A stretch of 64,000 bases of DNA, taken from Rhodospirillales bacterium (GTDB lineage: Bacteria > Pseudomonadota > Alphaproteobacteria > Rhodospirillales > Defluviicoccaceae). The notes below the pieces were generated by a model, which worked only from the letters and a program-made list of their open reading frames with translations, made no database searches and had not been told where the DNA came from. The position numbers were made by a program, and so were the translations under genes. The stretch is taken from the NCBI GenBank assembly GCA_016712595.1, contig JADJQT010000002.1, forward strand, positions 1,116,001 to 1,180,000, written 5' to 3'. Positions 53,101-62,763 of the stretch are shown in pieces. Every line of letters begins with the position of its first letter. Within the stretch, counting starts at the first letter, position 1.

Positions 53101-55649
53101 CGCGCCGAACGCAGGGTTTCGAGCGCTGCGAAGGGCGAGTGGCCCGAAGGACGCTGAGCACCGTCCGCCGCGGCTCGATGGTGCGATGCCCGCCGCGGAC
53201 GCGTCACCGCAACGAGACGGGTGCCGTCCTCCGCCGTGGTCATCCGGTAGCCGATCGCACGCAGGATCTCCGGTAGATCGGCCGCGCTGCAGCCGAGAGG
53301 CCGGGCGAAATCGGCAAGGATAACCGTCCGGCCGTCGCGGGCGCGGCGTCGCGCATGGGCGGACAGCCGCTCGACGGCGTCGATGCGAACGGCTCGTGCG
53401 CCGAACCGGCGGTAGCCTGTCGCTGACCAGTATGCCGCCGGCACACCGGCCGGTGCCGCAAGCGAGACTTTGCCAAGCCTGGCGGGTGCGGCGGGAACGC
53501 TGGCACCGGCATGAATCCGCCATAGCAGGGCGCGCGTCGCCATTGGTCGCGCTTTCAGCAAACTCGCGAAGTAGAGCCAGTCATGGCCGAAGTGAAGGCC
53601 GCGGGCGGCGAGCGCCTTGCGGTCGGAGGCGGCGAGCGCCGCGGGTGGTATCGTCAGTTGTGCGCGCGGCAGGGCGCCCAAGGCTTCCGCCACCTGAAAC
53701 AGCAGGCCGCGGGCGGCGCCGCTCATCTCACCATCGTGATCGGACGGAAACAGCGGCGCCAGCGTCTGGCGCAGCCGCGCGTGCACGAAACGCACAAGCC
53801 GGGCGCACAGTCGCAGCCGCGCGTTTCCCTCCAAGAGGTCGCCGCCGAACGGTTCGATCCCGGGTGCGAGACTGTCGGCACCCCGGCTCAGACGGCCGAC
53901 GAGCGCGCCGTGCCAAAGGATGCCGCCGTCGTCGGCGAGGCAGAAGGCATCGTCGTCGTCGGTCTCGAGTTGCTCCAGGCGTCGGCGAATCGGCGTGCTC
54001 AATGCCCGCATCGCCGCCGTGGTGATCGCGCGTCCGGCTTCGCGTGTTCCGCTACGGGTCACGCTCGGATCGATGGTGAAGCGAAAACCGTCCAGCTTGC
54101 CGACGAAATGACCTTCGACACGAACGTCGCCCTCGCCGCTGACCGCCGCCGCCAGGGCGCCGCGGTGCTGCATGCGACCGACGAGCGAGGCGGTGCGCCG
54201 ATCGACGAAGCGCTGGATCAGCCGCTGGTGCAGAGCGTCGGAGAGCTTGTCTTCGATGGCGCGCGTGCGCTCCTGCCATCCGCTTGCATCGGCGAGCCAG
54301 GAGCCGCGATGGGCGATGTAGGTCCATGTGCGGATATTGGCGATGCGCTGCATCAGGGCTTCGATATCACCATCGGTCCGGTTGATCCGATCGACCTGGC
54401 GGGCGACCCAGTCGGTCGGCAGCGTCCCGGCGCTGCCGGTCTCGGTACCGGCGAGAAAGCGATACATTTGCGCCAGCAAGCGTGCGTGGCCTTCACCGGT
54501 TACCTTACCGAAATCGGGAATGCAGCAGACGTCCCACAGCAATCCGACGGCCTCGCGTCCGCGGGCCAAAGCGGCGATCTCGGCGTCCGCGGCGAGGTGG
54601 CCGAGCGCGATCTCGTCGTCGGCCTCGCGCGCGCGCACCAGACCGGAGCGCAGCGGCAATCGCGCCAGGCTCGTTCTCAAGGCGGCGATCGAGGCGAACT
54701 GCAGCTCGGTGTTGCGCCATTGCAGGGCCTTGAGCGCATCGAAGCGGTGGGTTTCGATCCGCTCGGCGAGATCGGAGTCGAGCGGCCCGATCTCGGCGGT
54801 CGTCCCGAAGCTGCCGTCCTTGGTGTAACGTCCGGCGCGTCCGGCGATCTGCGCCATTTCCGCCGGCGCCAGCGGGCGCGGCGCGCGGCCATCGAATTTG
54901 CGCGTGGCGGCGAAGGCGACATGCTCGACCTGCATGTTCAAGCCCATGCCGATCGCGTCGGTGGCGACGAGGTAATCGACCTCACCCGCTTGGTACATCG
55001 CGACCTGGGCGTTGCGGGTGCGCGGGCTCAGCGCACCCAGCACGATCGCCGCGCCCCCACGTTGGCGCCGGACGAGTTCGGCGATGCTGTAGACGTCGGC
55101 AGCGCTGAAGGCGACGATGGCGCTGCGCGGCGGCAGCCGGGTCAACTTGACCGATCCGGCGTAAGTCAGCCTGGAAAAGCGCGGGCGTGAAATGTACTCG
55201 GCTTCGGGAACGAGGCGGCGGAGCAGCGGGCGGACCGTCTCAGCGCCCATGAACATCGTCTCAAGCTCGCCGCGGGCGTGGAGCAGGCGATCGGTGAACA
55301 GATGGCCCCGGTCCGGGTCGGCGCACATCTGGATCTCGTCGATGGCGAGGAAGGCGACGCGCCGGTCGACTGGCATGGATTCGACCGTGCACAAGAACCA
55401 CGACGCATCGCGCGGGACGATTTTTTCTTCGCCGGTGATCAGCGCGACCCGCGACGCACCTTTGACCGCAACCGCCCGGTCGTAGTTCTCCCGGGCGAGC
55501 AGGCGCAACGGAAAGCCGATCATGCCGGACGCGTGGCCCAGCATGCGTTCCATCGCCAAGTGAGTCTTGCCGGTGTTCGTCGGTCCCAGCACGGCGACGA
55601 TGCGGGAGCCGGATGCGGACGGCGCGTCGTTCCTCACCATGCCCCCCAC
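53097..55649 (-). CDS. Suv3-like superfamily 2 RNA helicase
   Basis: 850-residue helicase close to mitochondrial SUV3 and alphaproteobacterial MgpS-like proteins. Motif I is GPTNTGKTHLAMERML, motif II is AIDEIQM (DEIQ), motif III region FMGAETVRP, and motif VI is QIAGRAGRY, all in the first 300 residues. The Suv3 C-terminal helical domain follows, then a basic tail. In mitochondria this enzyme unwinds RNA for degradation; here RNA turnover is inferred. First of the helicase-S4-TerB-fdxA-carD string. Confidence 0.9.
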   Translation of the reverse strand: MGGMVRNDAPSASGSRIVAVLGPTNTGKTHLAMERMLGHASGMIGFPLRLLARENYDRAVAVKGASRVALITGEEKIVPRDASWFLCTVESMPVDRRVAFLAIDEIQMCADPDRGHLFTDRLLHARGELETMFMGAETVRPLLRRLVPEAEYISRPRFSRLTYAGSVKLTRLPPRSAIVAFSAADVYSIAELVRRQRGGAAIVLGALSPRTRNAQVAMYQAGEVDYLVATDAIGMGLNMQVEHVAFAATRKFDGRAPRPLAPAEMAQIAGRAGRYTKDGSFGTTAEIGPLDSDLAERIETHRFDALKALQWRNTELQFASIAALRTSLARLPLRSGLVRAREADDEIALGHLAADAEIAALARGREAVGLLWDVCCIPDFGKVTGEGHARLLAQMYRFLAGTETGSAGTLPTDWVARQVDRINRTDGDIEALMQRIANIRTWTYIAHRGSWLADASGWQERTRAIEDKLSDALHQRLIQRFVDRRTASLVGRMQHRGALAAAVSGEGDVRVEGHFVGKLDGFRFTIDPSVTRSGTREAGRAITTAAMRALSTPIRRRLEQLETDDDDAFCLADDGGILWHGALVGRLSRGADSLAPGIEPFGGDLLEGNARLRLCARLVRFVHARLRQTLAPLFPSDHDGEMSGAARGLLFQVAEALGALPRAQLTIPPAALAASDRKALAARGLHFGHDWLYFASLLKARPMATRALLWRIHAGASVPAAPARLGKVSLAAPAGVPAAYWSATGYRRFGARAVRIDAVERLSAHARRRARDGRTVILADFARPLGCSAADLPEILRAIGYRMTTAEDGTRLVAVTRPRRASHHRAAADGAQRPSGHSPFAALETLRSAR

Positions 55650-55733
55650 CTTGTCCGAGACCGCCGCGCGATGGCAAGGCCCGTCATTCCGTCCGTACCC
55701 GCCGTCGGGCGCTGGCCGTCGCCATGGCAGCGG

Positions 55734-56513
55734 TCAGGCGTAGGCGCTCTCCAGGAAGTCGACGACACTGGCGAGAAAGCGCTCCGGCTGCTCGACATGC
55801 GGATAGTGGCCGGCGTCGTCGATCCGGGCGAACTCGGCCTGGGGAAACAGCTCGAAAATCCGCCCGTAGTAACGGGGCGCAATATAGTCCGACTCCGCGC
55901 CGCTGAGGAACAGGGCGCGGCCGTCGTAGCCGAACTGCGCGACGTCGGGAAAGCCGAGGAGGCGATCCATGTTGGCGGCGATCGCGGCGAGGTTGATCCG
56001 CCAGTCGGCCCGACCGTCCCGCTCGATCAGATTCTGCAACAGGAAGAGGCGGGTGGCGGCGTCGGGGACGACCTCGGCGAGTTGTTCGTCGATGGCGGAG
56101 CGCCGCGTCGCGGCGGCAAGATCGACCGCCTGCATCGCGCGAACGTACGCTAGAAACGGCGCCTCGTAGTCGACCGGGGCGATATCGACGACGATCAGCC
56201 GTTCGACGAGATCCGAATGCTTCAGCGCGGTGAGCATCGCCGTCTTGCCGCCGACGCTGTGGCCGAGCACGCTGGCCGGCGACAGGCCGCGCGCCTCGAT
56301 CAGGGTCTCGAGATCATCCGCCATTTCAGGGAAGGTCATCTGCTCCGACCACGGCGAGGCGCCATGATTGCGCAGATCGCAGGTCACGACATGGTACGTC
56401 GCCGCCAGACGTTCGGCCATGGAATGCCAGTTCTGGGCCGAGCCGAACAAGCCGTGCAGGATAATCAGCGGCGGTCCGTCGCCATATTCGCGCGTGGCGA
56501 GTTTCAGCGCCAT
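55734..56513 (-). CDS. alpha/beta hydrolase (YbfF-type esterase)
   Basis: 259 residues with LIILHGLFGSAQNWHSM (oxyanion), nucleophile elbow VLGHSVGGKTAM, acid in LFLSGAESDY and catalytic His in DDAGHYPHVEQP. This is the YbfF/ABHD11 group of acyl esterases; natural substrate unknown. It is located after gshB on the same strand with a gap of about 30 bases. Confidence 0.9.
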   Translation of the reverse strand: MALKLATREYGDGPPLIILHGLFGSAQNWHSMAERLAATYHVVTCDLRNHGASPWSEQMTFPEMADDLETLIEARGLSPASVLGHSVGGKTAMLTALKHSDLVERLIVVDIAPVDYEAPFLAYVRAMQAVDLAAATRRSAIDEQLAEVVPDAATRLFLLQNLIERDGRADWRINLAAIAANMDRLLGFPDVAQFGYDGRALFLSGAESDYIAPRYYGRIFELFPQAEFARIDDAGHYPHVEQPERFLASVVDFLESAYA

Positions 56514-56545
56514 GACATCCTCTTTCCGCCAACCCCGACCGTCCG

Positions 56546-57499
56546 CTAACCCCGACTGCTCTGCCAGCGCTCTTCGAACGCGTCCCAGAGTTGCGATTCC
56601 AGCGAAATGCCATCGAAGCGGCCGATTTCCTGAATTCCCGTCGGCGAGGTGACATTAATTTCCGTCAGGTAGTCGCCGATGACATCGATACCGACGAAAA
56701 CGAGCCCCCGGCGTTTGAGATCCGGGCCGATCGCCTCGCAAATCTCCCGATCGCGCGACGTCAGCGAGGATTTTTCCGCCCGGGCGCCAACGTGCAGGTT
56801 GGCGCGGGCTTCACCGGCCTTCGGGATGCGCTTGACCGCACCGGCCGCCCGACCGTCGATGAGGATGATCCGCTTGTCGCCGTCGCGGACCTCCGGCAGG
56901 TAGCGCTGAATGACGATCGGCTCGCGGTAGAACTGGGTGAACATTTCGAGCAGGGCGTTCAGATTGTCGTCTTCGGGGTCGACGTGAAATACGCCGGCGC
57001 CGCCGTTGCCGAACAGCGGCTTGAGGATGATGTCCTCGTGCTCTTCGCGAAAGGCACGGATCGCTGCCCGGTCCGAGGTGATCAGCGTCGGCGGCATCAA
57101 CTCGGGGAAATGGGTGACGAACAGCTTTTCCGGCGCGTTGCGCACCTCGACCGGATCGTTGAGCACGAGGGTCTTCGGATGGATATGCTGCAGGACGTGG
57201 GTCAGGGTGATGTACGCCATGTCGAACGGCGGATCCTGGCGCATCAACACCATATCGAGGCTGCCGAGATCGAGCATGTTCTCATCGCCGAGGCGGAAGT
57301 GGTCGCCCTTGACGCGCTGCACCGACAGTGGACGGGCGCGAGCGAAAACCGATCCCGCGGAGAACGTCAGGTCCTTCGGCAGATAGTGCCAGAGCGAATG
57401 GCCGCGGCGCTGGGCCTCGAGCGCCAATGCGAAGGTGGAATCGGCATCGATACTAATGCCTTCGATCGGATCCATCTGAATGGCGACGTTAAGGCGCAT
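56546..57499 (-). CDS. gshB: glutathione synthetase
   Basis: Joins gamma-glutamylcysteine and glycine. The 317 residues start AIQMDPIEGISIDADSTFAL and contain the ATP-grasp region (KPLFGNGGAGVFHV, IVIQRYLPEVRDGDKRIILI) and the late NVTSPTGIQEI that binds Mg-ATP. Normal length. A GGGGAAG ribosome site precedes the ATG at 57499. It is divergent from the pseudokinase gene. Confidence 0.97.
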   Translation of the reverse strand: MRLNVAIQMDPIEGISIDADSTFALALEAQRRGHSLWHYLPKDLTFSAGSVFARARPLSVQRVKGDHFRLGDENMLDLGSLDMVLMRQDPPFDMAYITLTHVLQHIHPKTLVLNDPVEVRNAPEKLFVTHFPELMPPTLITSDRAAIRAFREEHEDIILKPLFGNGGAGVFHVDPEDDNLNALLEMFTQFYREPIVIQRYLPEVRDGDKRIILIDGRAAGAVKRIPKAGEARANLHVGARAEKSSLTSRDREICEAIGPDLKRRGLVFVGIDVIGDYLTEINVTSPTGIQEIGRFDGISLESQLWDAFEERWQSSRG

Positions 57500-57700
57500 T
57501 GGCGGCGTCTTCCCCTAAGTCACGAAATAAGAGCAACACGCTCCGTCTGTCTGACGACGGCGCGCGCACCCCTCCATTAGAGGCTGCACACCGGCGCTGG
57601 CAAGCGCGTCGACGACAGGCGCTTTTAAGTCTTCGGCAATCCTCATCGCATATTCTCGGGCCCGACGTGACGAACGCGTCCGTGGCCGAGGACTCTTCGC

Positions 57701-59734
57701 ATGGCATCGGAGGATACGCAGAGCGCGCACGAGACACCCGCTGCCAACGGCCACGTGGCGGTGCTCGCCGACCGCTTCGAAATCGATTCCAGCGTTTGCC
57801 TGCATGCGTTTGATCGCCCGAGTGCCGCGGGGTACGTCTCGCGCGATCGACGGACTCCGGATCGCTCCTTGTTCGCGCTCGTCTGCAACACTGAATTGCC
57901 GATTCGCTACGATGCTGCCGCGGCTTTCGTCACCCGTCCGCAGGCCGGGCTGCTCACCCTGGTCGACTTTGGCCCGGTCGACTGGCGCGATAGCGAGCGG
58001 CGCTTCGCCTTTATCTATGAGCGCCCGCAAGGCGGGCCTGTCAGCCATCTGTTGGCCAAGCGCGCGGGGGCAGCCAGCGATACCGAACGCGTGCGCCGGT
58101 TCCTTGCGCCGATCGTGCAAGCGCTGCAGGTGCTCGCGGACAGCCAGGCGGCCCACCGAGGCATCCGCCGCGGCAACGTCTGGTGGCTGTTGGCCGATGG
58201 GAGTGAGTCCGCCCTTGGCGATGGCTTTGCCGGACCCGCCGGCTACGATCAGCCCATCGCCTATGAAACGATCGAGCGGGGCATGGCGGATCCGGTCGGG
58301 CGCGGCGACGGCAGCATTGCCGATGACATCTATGCCCTGGGGGTCACCTTGTTCGCTGTCGCCTGCGATTGTGATCCGGCGAGGAACCACGATCCCGAGG
58401 CCCTGCTCGCGGCGAAAATCGAACGCGGAAGCTATTTCGCCCTGACCGAAGGAACGCGCATACCGCTGCCGCTCGTGGAACCGCTGCGCGGCATGCTGGC
58501 CGATGAGGCGCAGGAGCGCTGGACGCTTGCCGACCTCGCGGCGTGGCTCGATCTTCGCAGAGTTGCCATCCGGGTGGCGCGTCCCGTGCCCTCACCCGAA
58601 TCGCCCTTCGTTCTGCATGACCAGCCCTATAACAACCTGCGAACGCTTGCCGCCGCGCTGGTCCGGCGCGTGCCCGAGGCGGTGGCGGCAATTCGTAGCG
58701 GCGCCCTCGATGGCTGGATCCGGCGCAGTCTGCATGATCCGATAACAGCGAAGCGGCTGGCCGATCTTGCTGCCATTTTGCCGGGATCTTCTCGCGGAGG
58801 GCGCGGCAACCAGGACGATTTCCTGCTCGCGCACGCCACGATGCTGCTCGATCCGGAAGCGCCGATACGCTACCGCGGGCACGCCTTCGCTGGTGACGGT
58901 TTTGGCACCATGCTGGCCAATCAACTCATCAACAACCAGCCGATTCAAGACTTCGCGGAGATCGTCAAACTTGAACTCGTCACCGATTGGTTTCGTGTTC
59001 GGCCGGCGGCCGGCCCCCGGGACGAGCGGCGCATCGAAGCGAGTTCCCGGCTAACGCGCCATCTGACCAACCATGCGCCGGGATTCGGCATTGAGCGATG
59101 CCTTTATGAGTCCAATCCGTCACTTCCCTGCCTGAGCCCACAGGTGCGCAGGCAGCGGGTCTGTACCCTGGCGGAGCTTCTCCCGGCGCTGGAAGCGGTG
59201 GCGGACGGAGCAAATGGGCGACCGATCGACAGGCATATCGCCGCGTTCATCGCGGCTCGCTGCCCCGAGGATACCACCTCCCTGCTCGACGAGCTTGGCA
59301 ACACCGATCCGATCGTCTCGGGAACAACAATGCTCAACGTCTATGCCTGGCTGCAAGCCCGTTATCCAGGGACGCGCACGCCCAAGCTCGCGGCATGGAT
59401 CGTCCGCTCGTTGCAGCCGGTGATCGCCAGCTTTTGCCATCGCGAGACCCGGCGAACGCTCGAGCAGAATTTGCGCCCGGCGATTGAGAAGGGCGATTTG
59501 ATTCGCGTCCATGCGCTGCTCAATGATCCGGAGCGTCGCAGTCGCGATCGCGCGGGGTTCGAGCGGGCACAGCGTGATTATGCCCGCGCCGGCGCCGAAC
59601 TGGCGCGGATGGAACAGAGTACGGAGCAGAGACAACAAGCGGCGCACGAGACCGGCGTGCGATCGGCCGGCGTAATCGGATGTGTCGTCGCGCTGCTGTC
59701 ACTCAGCTTGACGCTCGTCTGTACGCTTCGCTGA
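57701..59734 (+). CDS. tail-anchored protein kinase-like protein (probable pseudokinase)
   Basis: 677 residues. The first 280 follow the serine/threonine kinase plan with key residues changed. The HRD-x4-N loop is HRGIRRGN (residues 152-159, catalytic Asp to Gly), the DFG position reads GDGF (173-176), and no VAIK-type lysine or glycine-rich loop is evident. The subdomain IX helix is intact (ADDIYALGVTLF, 207-218) and the hinge FIYERPQGG is present. About 380 residues of unrecognised helical sequence follow, ending in one hydrophobic helix (about 656-676), so the bulk should face the cytoplasm. GAGGA lies upstream of the ATG. The next gene follows after eight bases. Confidence 0.72.
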   Translation: MASEDTQSAHETPAANGHVAVLADRFEIDSSVCLHAFDRPSAAGYVSRDRRTPDRSLFALVCNTELPIRYDAAAAFVTRPQAGLLTLVDFGPVDWRDSERRFAFIYERPQGGPVSHLLAKRAGAASDTERVRRFLAPIVQALQVLADSQAAHRGIRRGNVWWLLADGSESALGDGFAGPAGYDQPIAYETIERGMADPVGRGDGSIADDIYALGVTLFAVACDCDPARNHDPEALLAAKIERGSYFALTEGTRIPLPLVEPLRGMLADEAQERWTLADLAAWLDLRRVAIRVARPVPSPESPFVLHDQPYNNLRTLAAALVRRVPEAVAAIRSGALDGWIRRSLHDPITAKRLADLAAILPGSSRGGRGNQDDFLLAHATMLLDPEAPIRYRGHAFAGDGFGTMLANQLINNQPIQDFAEIVKLELVTDWFRVRPAAGPRDERRIEASSRLTRHLTNHAPGFGIERCLYESNPSLPCLSPQVRRQRVCTLAELLPALEAVADGANGRPIDRHIAAFIAARCPEDTTSLLDELGNTDPIVSGTTMLNVYAWLQARYPGTRTPKLAAWIVRSLQPVIASFCHRETRRTLEQNLRPAIEKGDLIRVHALLNDPERRSRDRAGFERAQRDYARAGAELARMEQSTEQRQQAAHETGVRSAGVIGCVVALLSLSLTLVCTLR

Positions 59735-59742
59735 GACGCGCC

Positions 59743-60252
59743 GTGACCCAGTCGACGAAAAAAAGTGGTGTGTCCGCGAAGAAGAAGCTCGCGAAAGCGC
59801 CTTCGCGCGGAAATTCACTGCGCTGGATTTTTTGTCTCGTCTGTTTCGTCATGCTCGCGGCATATGTTCCCTTTGCCGCCGTCGCGGTGGCGCTTGGGCT
59901 CCTGCCGACGCTCAGTATCGTCGTGATCGATCGTAGCGTGGAGAAGTTGCCGACCTACGCCGTCGGCGGTGCGAATATCGCCGGTATCATTCCATTTCTG
60001 CCCGATTTCGTCCTGCATGGACGGCACATCGACCTCGTGCACGATCTTTTGGGAACGATCACCATGTTCGCCGCGATGTTCGGTGCGGCGGCGTTTGGAT
60101 GGGTCCTGCTGGCGATCATGCCGGTGGTCATGCAGACGTTCGCCGACATCGAATCCAAGCGGCGGCGCGACAAGCTGCGCGAACAGCAACAGCGGTTGAT
60201 GCACGACTGGGGACCGCAGGTAAATTGCGAAACGAAAGCCGAGGCCCGGTGA
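59743..60252 (+). CDS. small polytopic membrane protein, partner of the kinase-like gene
   Basis: About 169 residues from a GTG at 59743; a GTG at 59770 is an alternative. A lysine-rich N-terminus leads into two or three hydrophobic stretches (about residues 28-60 and 100-131). A charged, probably coiled C-terminal tail follows (ESKRRRDKLREQQQRLMHDW). No family recognised. The start lies eight bases after the kinase-like stop, so the two are surely cotranscribed. It converges on rpoH across 147 bases without a recognisable terminator. Confidence 0.7.
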   Translation: MTQSTKKSGVSAKKKLAKAPSRGNSLRWIFCLVCFVMLAAYVPFAAVAVALGLLPTLSIVVIDRSVEKLPTYAVGGANIAGIIPFLPDFVLHGRHIDLVHDLLGTITMFAAMFGAAAFGWVLLAIMPVVMQTFADIESKRRRDKLREQQQRLMHDWGPQVNCETKAEAR

Positions 60253-60399
60253 CGCGCTGGCAGGCGCACCACGCGAACAGCGGCGGGAAGGGACCCTGGG
60301 CCGTATTTGCGAGCGTCACCGCCCGCGGGCCCGGGAGCGCACGCAGGCCACCCCGGTTTCCAATGAGACGATCGCGGCCTGCGATGCGCGGTGCCGGCG

Positions 60400-61284
60400 T
60401 CAGTGGGCCAGCCGTTGGTCGATAACGGCGTTCTTTACCGATTTCTGCAGTTTCTCGAACGCCCGCACTTCGATCTGGCGAACGCGCTCGCGCGAGATGC
60501 CATAGCGCTGGCTGAGATGCTCCAGGGTCGTCGGATCGTCCTTCAAGCGCCGCTCGGCGAGGATTTGCCGTTCCCGCTCGGTCAAGGTGCCCATGGCGCC
60601 GGCGAGAAGCTCGCGGCGGCTGTGCATCTCCTCATGCCCGGCCAGTTGGGTTTCCTGGCTGTCGTCCTGATCGACCAGCCAGTCCTGCCATTCACCTTCG
60701 CCTTCTTCGCGCAGCGGCGCGTTCAGCGACGTGTCCGGGCTGCCGATGCGGCGGTTCATCTGGATGACGTCATGTTCCGAAACGTTCAGCTTGATGGCGA
60801 TGGAGGTGACGTGCTCCGGCGACAGATCGCCGTCTTCGATCGCCTGCATCTGCCCCTTAAGCTTGCGCAGGTTGAAGAACAGCTTCTTTTGCGACGCCGT
60901 CGTTCCCATCTTCACCAGTGACCACGAGTGTAGGATGTATTCCTGGATCGAGGCGCGAATCCACCACATCGCGTAGGTCGCGAGGCGGAATCCGCGGCTC
61001 GGATCGAAGCGCATGACCGCTTGCATCATCCCGACGTTGCCTTCGGAAATCAGCTCGCCGATCGGCAGACCGTAGCCGCGATAACCCATGGCGATCTTCG
61101 CCACCAGGCGAAGATGGCTGTTCACCAGCGTGTGCGCAGCTTGTTCGTCACCATGATCTGCCCACCGCTTCGCCAGCTCATATTCTTCAGATGCCTCCAG
61201 CATCGGAAACCTGCGAATGCTCTGCAGATACCGAGCGAGATTGCGATCCGGCGACATGCTCATATCGAACACGGGGCCCGACAT
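60400..61284 (-). CDS. rpoH: heat-shock sigma factor RpoH (sigma32)
   Basis: 294-residue sigma70-family factor. Region 2 shows RLVAKIAMGYRGYGLPIGEL and RFDPSRGFRLATYAMWWIRA. The RpoH box is KKLFFNLRKLK, and region 4 ends RQIEVRAFEKLQ. The ATG at 61284 has AAGGAG eight bases upstream. Alphaproteobacteria often have two RpoH paralogues; which this is cannot be said. Confidence 0.96.
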   Translation of the reverse strand: MSGPVFDMSMSPDRNLARYLQSIRRFPMLEASEEYELAKRWADHGDEQAAHTLVNSHLRLVAKIAMGYRGYGLPIGELISEGNVGMMQAVMRFDPSRGFRLATYAMWWIRASIQEYILHSWSLVKMGTTASQKKLFFNLRKLKGQMQAIEDGDLSPEHVTSIAIKLNVSEHDVIQMNRRIGSPDTSLNAPLREEGEGEWQDWLVDQDDSQETQLAGHEEMHSRRELLAGAMGTLTERERQILAERRLKDDPTTLEHLSQRYGISRERVRQIEVRAFEKLQKSVKNAVIDQRLAH

Positions 61285-61302
61285 TGGCTACTCCTTACAC
61301 CA

Positions 61303-61333
61303 GAGGGTCATGCCGTCATGACCTTTGACCCTC
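61303..61333 (-). promoter_or_regulatory. stem-loop in the rpoH leader
   Basis: Two mutually exclusive perfect pairings are seen: GAGGGTCA with TGACCCTC (61333-61326 and 61310-61303), and inside it GGTCATG-ACGG-CATGACC (61323-61306). In the mRNA the inner stem ends nine bases before the AAGGAG ribosome site. It could be a translational control element or a DNA operator. It does not match the CIRCE consensus. Confidence 0.5.
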
Positions 61334-61409
61334 CTTTCCGCACGGACTCGCGCGGAGCGTCCTTATGGGAGAAACAATAACTGAGCTTGAAGGTTCGGTA
61401 TAGTCCTCG

Positions 61410-62381
61410 CTACAGAGACTCTAATAAACGGATTAACTCATTGATATCGCGTGGAAGCGGCGAAAAAAATCGCAGCATCTTCTGGCTCGTCGGATGGCGA
61501 AACCCTATCAAAAACGCGTGAAGGGCGTGGCGGGATCCGCCGTTGCTTCCGCCTTTTTCGAACGCGGCGGGGCAGTGGCGGGCGGTTCGGCCGCCGTAAA
61601 CCGCGTCGCCGACCAGCGGATAGCCGATCGAGGCGAGGTGCACACGAATCTGATGCGTCCGCCCGGTGGTCAGCCGGCACTCGATCATGCTCGCCCGCGA
61701 TCCGCACCTGGAAAGCCGTCGGTAATCGGTGCACGCGCGCTTGCCTTCGCCGCCGGCAGTGCTCATCTTCTTGCGGTCGATCCGGCTTCGGGCGATCGGC
61801 TTGTCGATCCGGCCCACCGGCGGCTTCGGATCGCCCCATACGACGGCCCGGTAGGCGCGCTCGACCGTATGGGCGGAGAACTGCGCCGTCAGCGCGTGAT
61901 GCGCGGCATCGGTCTTGGCAACGACGATAAGGCCGCTGGTCTCCTTGTCCAGGCGGTGGACGATGCCGGGACGCAGCGGCGCCCCGACCGACGACAGGCC
62001 GCCGGACGCGTGGGCTAAAAGGCCATTGACCAGCGTTCCCGTCCAGTTTCCCGCCCCTGGATGGACGACTAGGCCGGCCGGCTTGTCGACGACGATCAGC
62101 ACGGCGTCTTCGTAGACGATCGACAGGGGCATCGGCTCGGGCGTTGCGACAACCTGCGTCGGTGGTGGCGCGTAGACGGCGAACGTCTCGCCTGGCCGGA
62201 CCCGCTCGGACGGATCGAGGGCGGCTTCTCCGTCTGCCCGCAGCACCAGCCCGCTGGCGATCAGCGCCTGGATGCGGACGCGCGAGAAATCGTCCGTAGC
62301 ATCGGCCAGCAAGCGGTCAAGGCGGGATCCCGACTTGTCGGCATCGACCACGACGGTGTAAGTGGGATGCGTCGAATTCAT
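61410..62381 (-). CDS. rluD: 23S rRNA pseudouridine synthase RluD
   Basis: 323 residues with an N-terminal S4 domain (SRLDRLLADATDDFSRVRIQ) and the RluA-family catalytic motif GIVHRLDKETSGL (Asp catalytic). RTHQIRVHLASIGYPLVGD is also present. RluD modifies helix 69 of 23S rRNA; assignment within RluA/C/D rests on the S4 domain and length. ATG 62381 is used; starts at 62402 and 62414 are in frame. It is divergent from the next gene with overlapping upstream regions. Confidence 0.93.
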   Translation of the reverse strand: MNSTHPTYTVVVDADKSGSRLDRLLADATDDFSRVRIQALIASGLVLRADGEAALDPSERVRPGETFAVYAPPPTQVVATPEPMPLSIVYEDAVLIVVDKPAGLVVHPGAGNWTGTLVNGLLAHASGGLSSVGAPLRPGIVHRLDKETSGLIVVAKTDAAHHALTAQFSAHTVERAYRAVVWGDPKPPVGRIDKPIARSRIDRKKMSTAGGEGKRACTDYRRLSRCGSRASMIECRLTTGRTHQIRVHLASIGYPLVGDAVYGGRTARHCPAAFEKGGSNGGSRHALHAFLIGFRHPTSQKMLRFFSPLPRDINELIRLLESL

Positions 62382-62408
62382 TGAGCCACCGGCTGTGGAC
62401 ATCCTTGC

Positions 62409-62753
62409 ATGCAAGCGCTCAAATCGCTCGTTTTTGGTCTTGGTGCTTTGATCGTGGTCGGCATCGCCGTTCTCGCCTGGGGATTCTACACGAAACTGCA
62501 GCAGACGAAGACAGCCGGAACCGAAGCTACGGCCAATCCTCCTGCCAGTCCCACCGTCGGCGTTCCTGTGGCCGCCGGCTCTGGTTTCGGTGACGTACGC
62601 CTGTCCCTGCCCGACGGATGCTCGGTGGTCGAGATGCGGCCCGATCGCGAACGCCTTTATGTCCGCACCGGCCCATCAGGTTTGTGCGAGCGCATTGTGA
62701 TCGTCGATACGGCAAATGGACGCGTCCTCGGCACCCTTTTGGTCAGGCCGTGA
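62409..62753 (+). CDS. small single-pass membrane protein (DUF6476-like)
   Basis: 114 residues with one N-terminal membrane helix (VFGLGALIVVGIAVLAWGFY) and a Pro/Ala-rich linker. A small periplasmic domain of two beta hairpins follows (VRLSLPDGCSVVEMRPDRERLYV, ending VDTANGRVLGTLLV). It resembles short alphaproteobacterial proteins I recall as DUF6476. No function is known. The ATG lies 27 bases from the rluD start on the other strand. Confidence 0.75.
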   Translation: MQALKSLVFGLGALIVVGIAVLAWGFYTKLQQTKTAGTEATANPPASPTVGVPVAAGSGFGDVRLSLPDGCSVVEMRPDRERLYVRTGPSGLCERIVIVDTANGRVLGTLLVRP

Positions 62754-62763
62754 CGGCGCGGCG

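Noticed and set aside
61303..61333. CIRCE or ROSE element upstream of rpoH
   Set aside because: Sequence does not match the CIRCE consensus and shows no ROSE-type internal loop; kept only as an unnamed hairpin.
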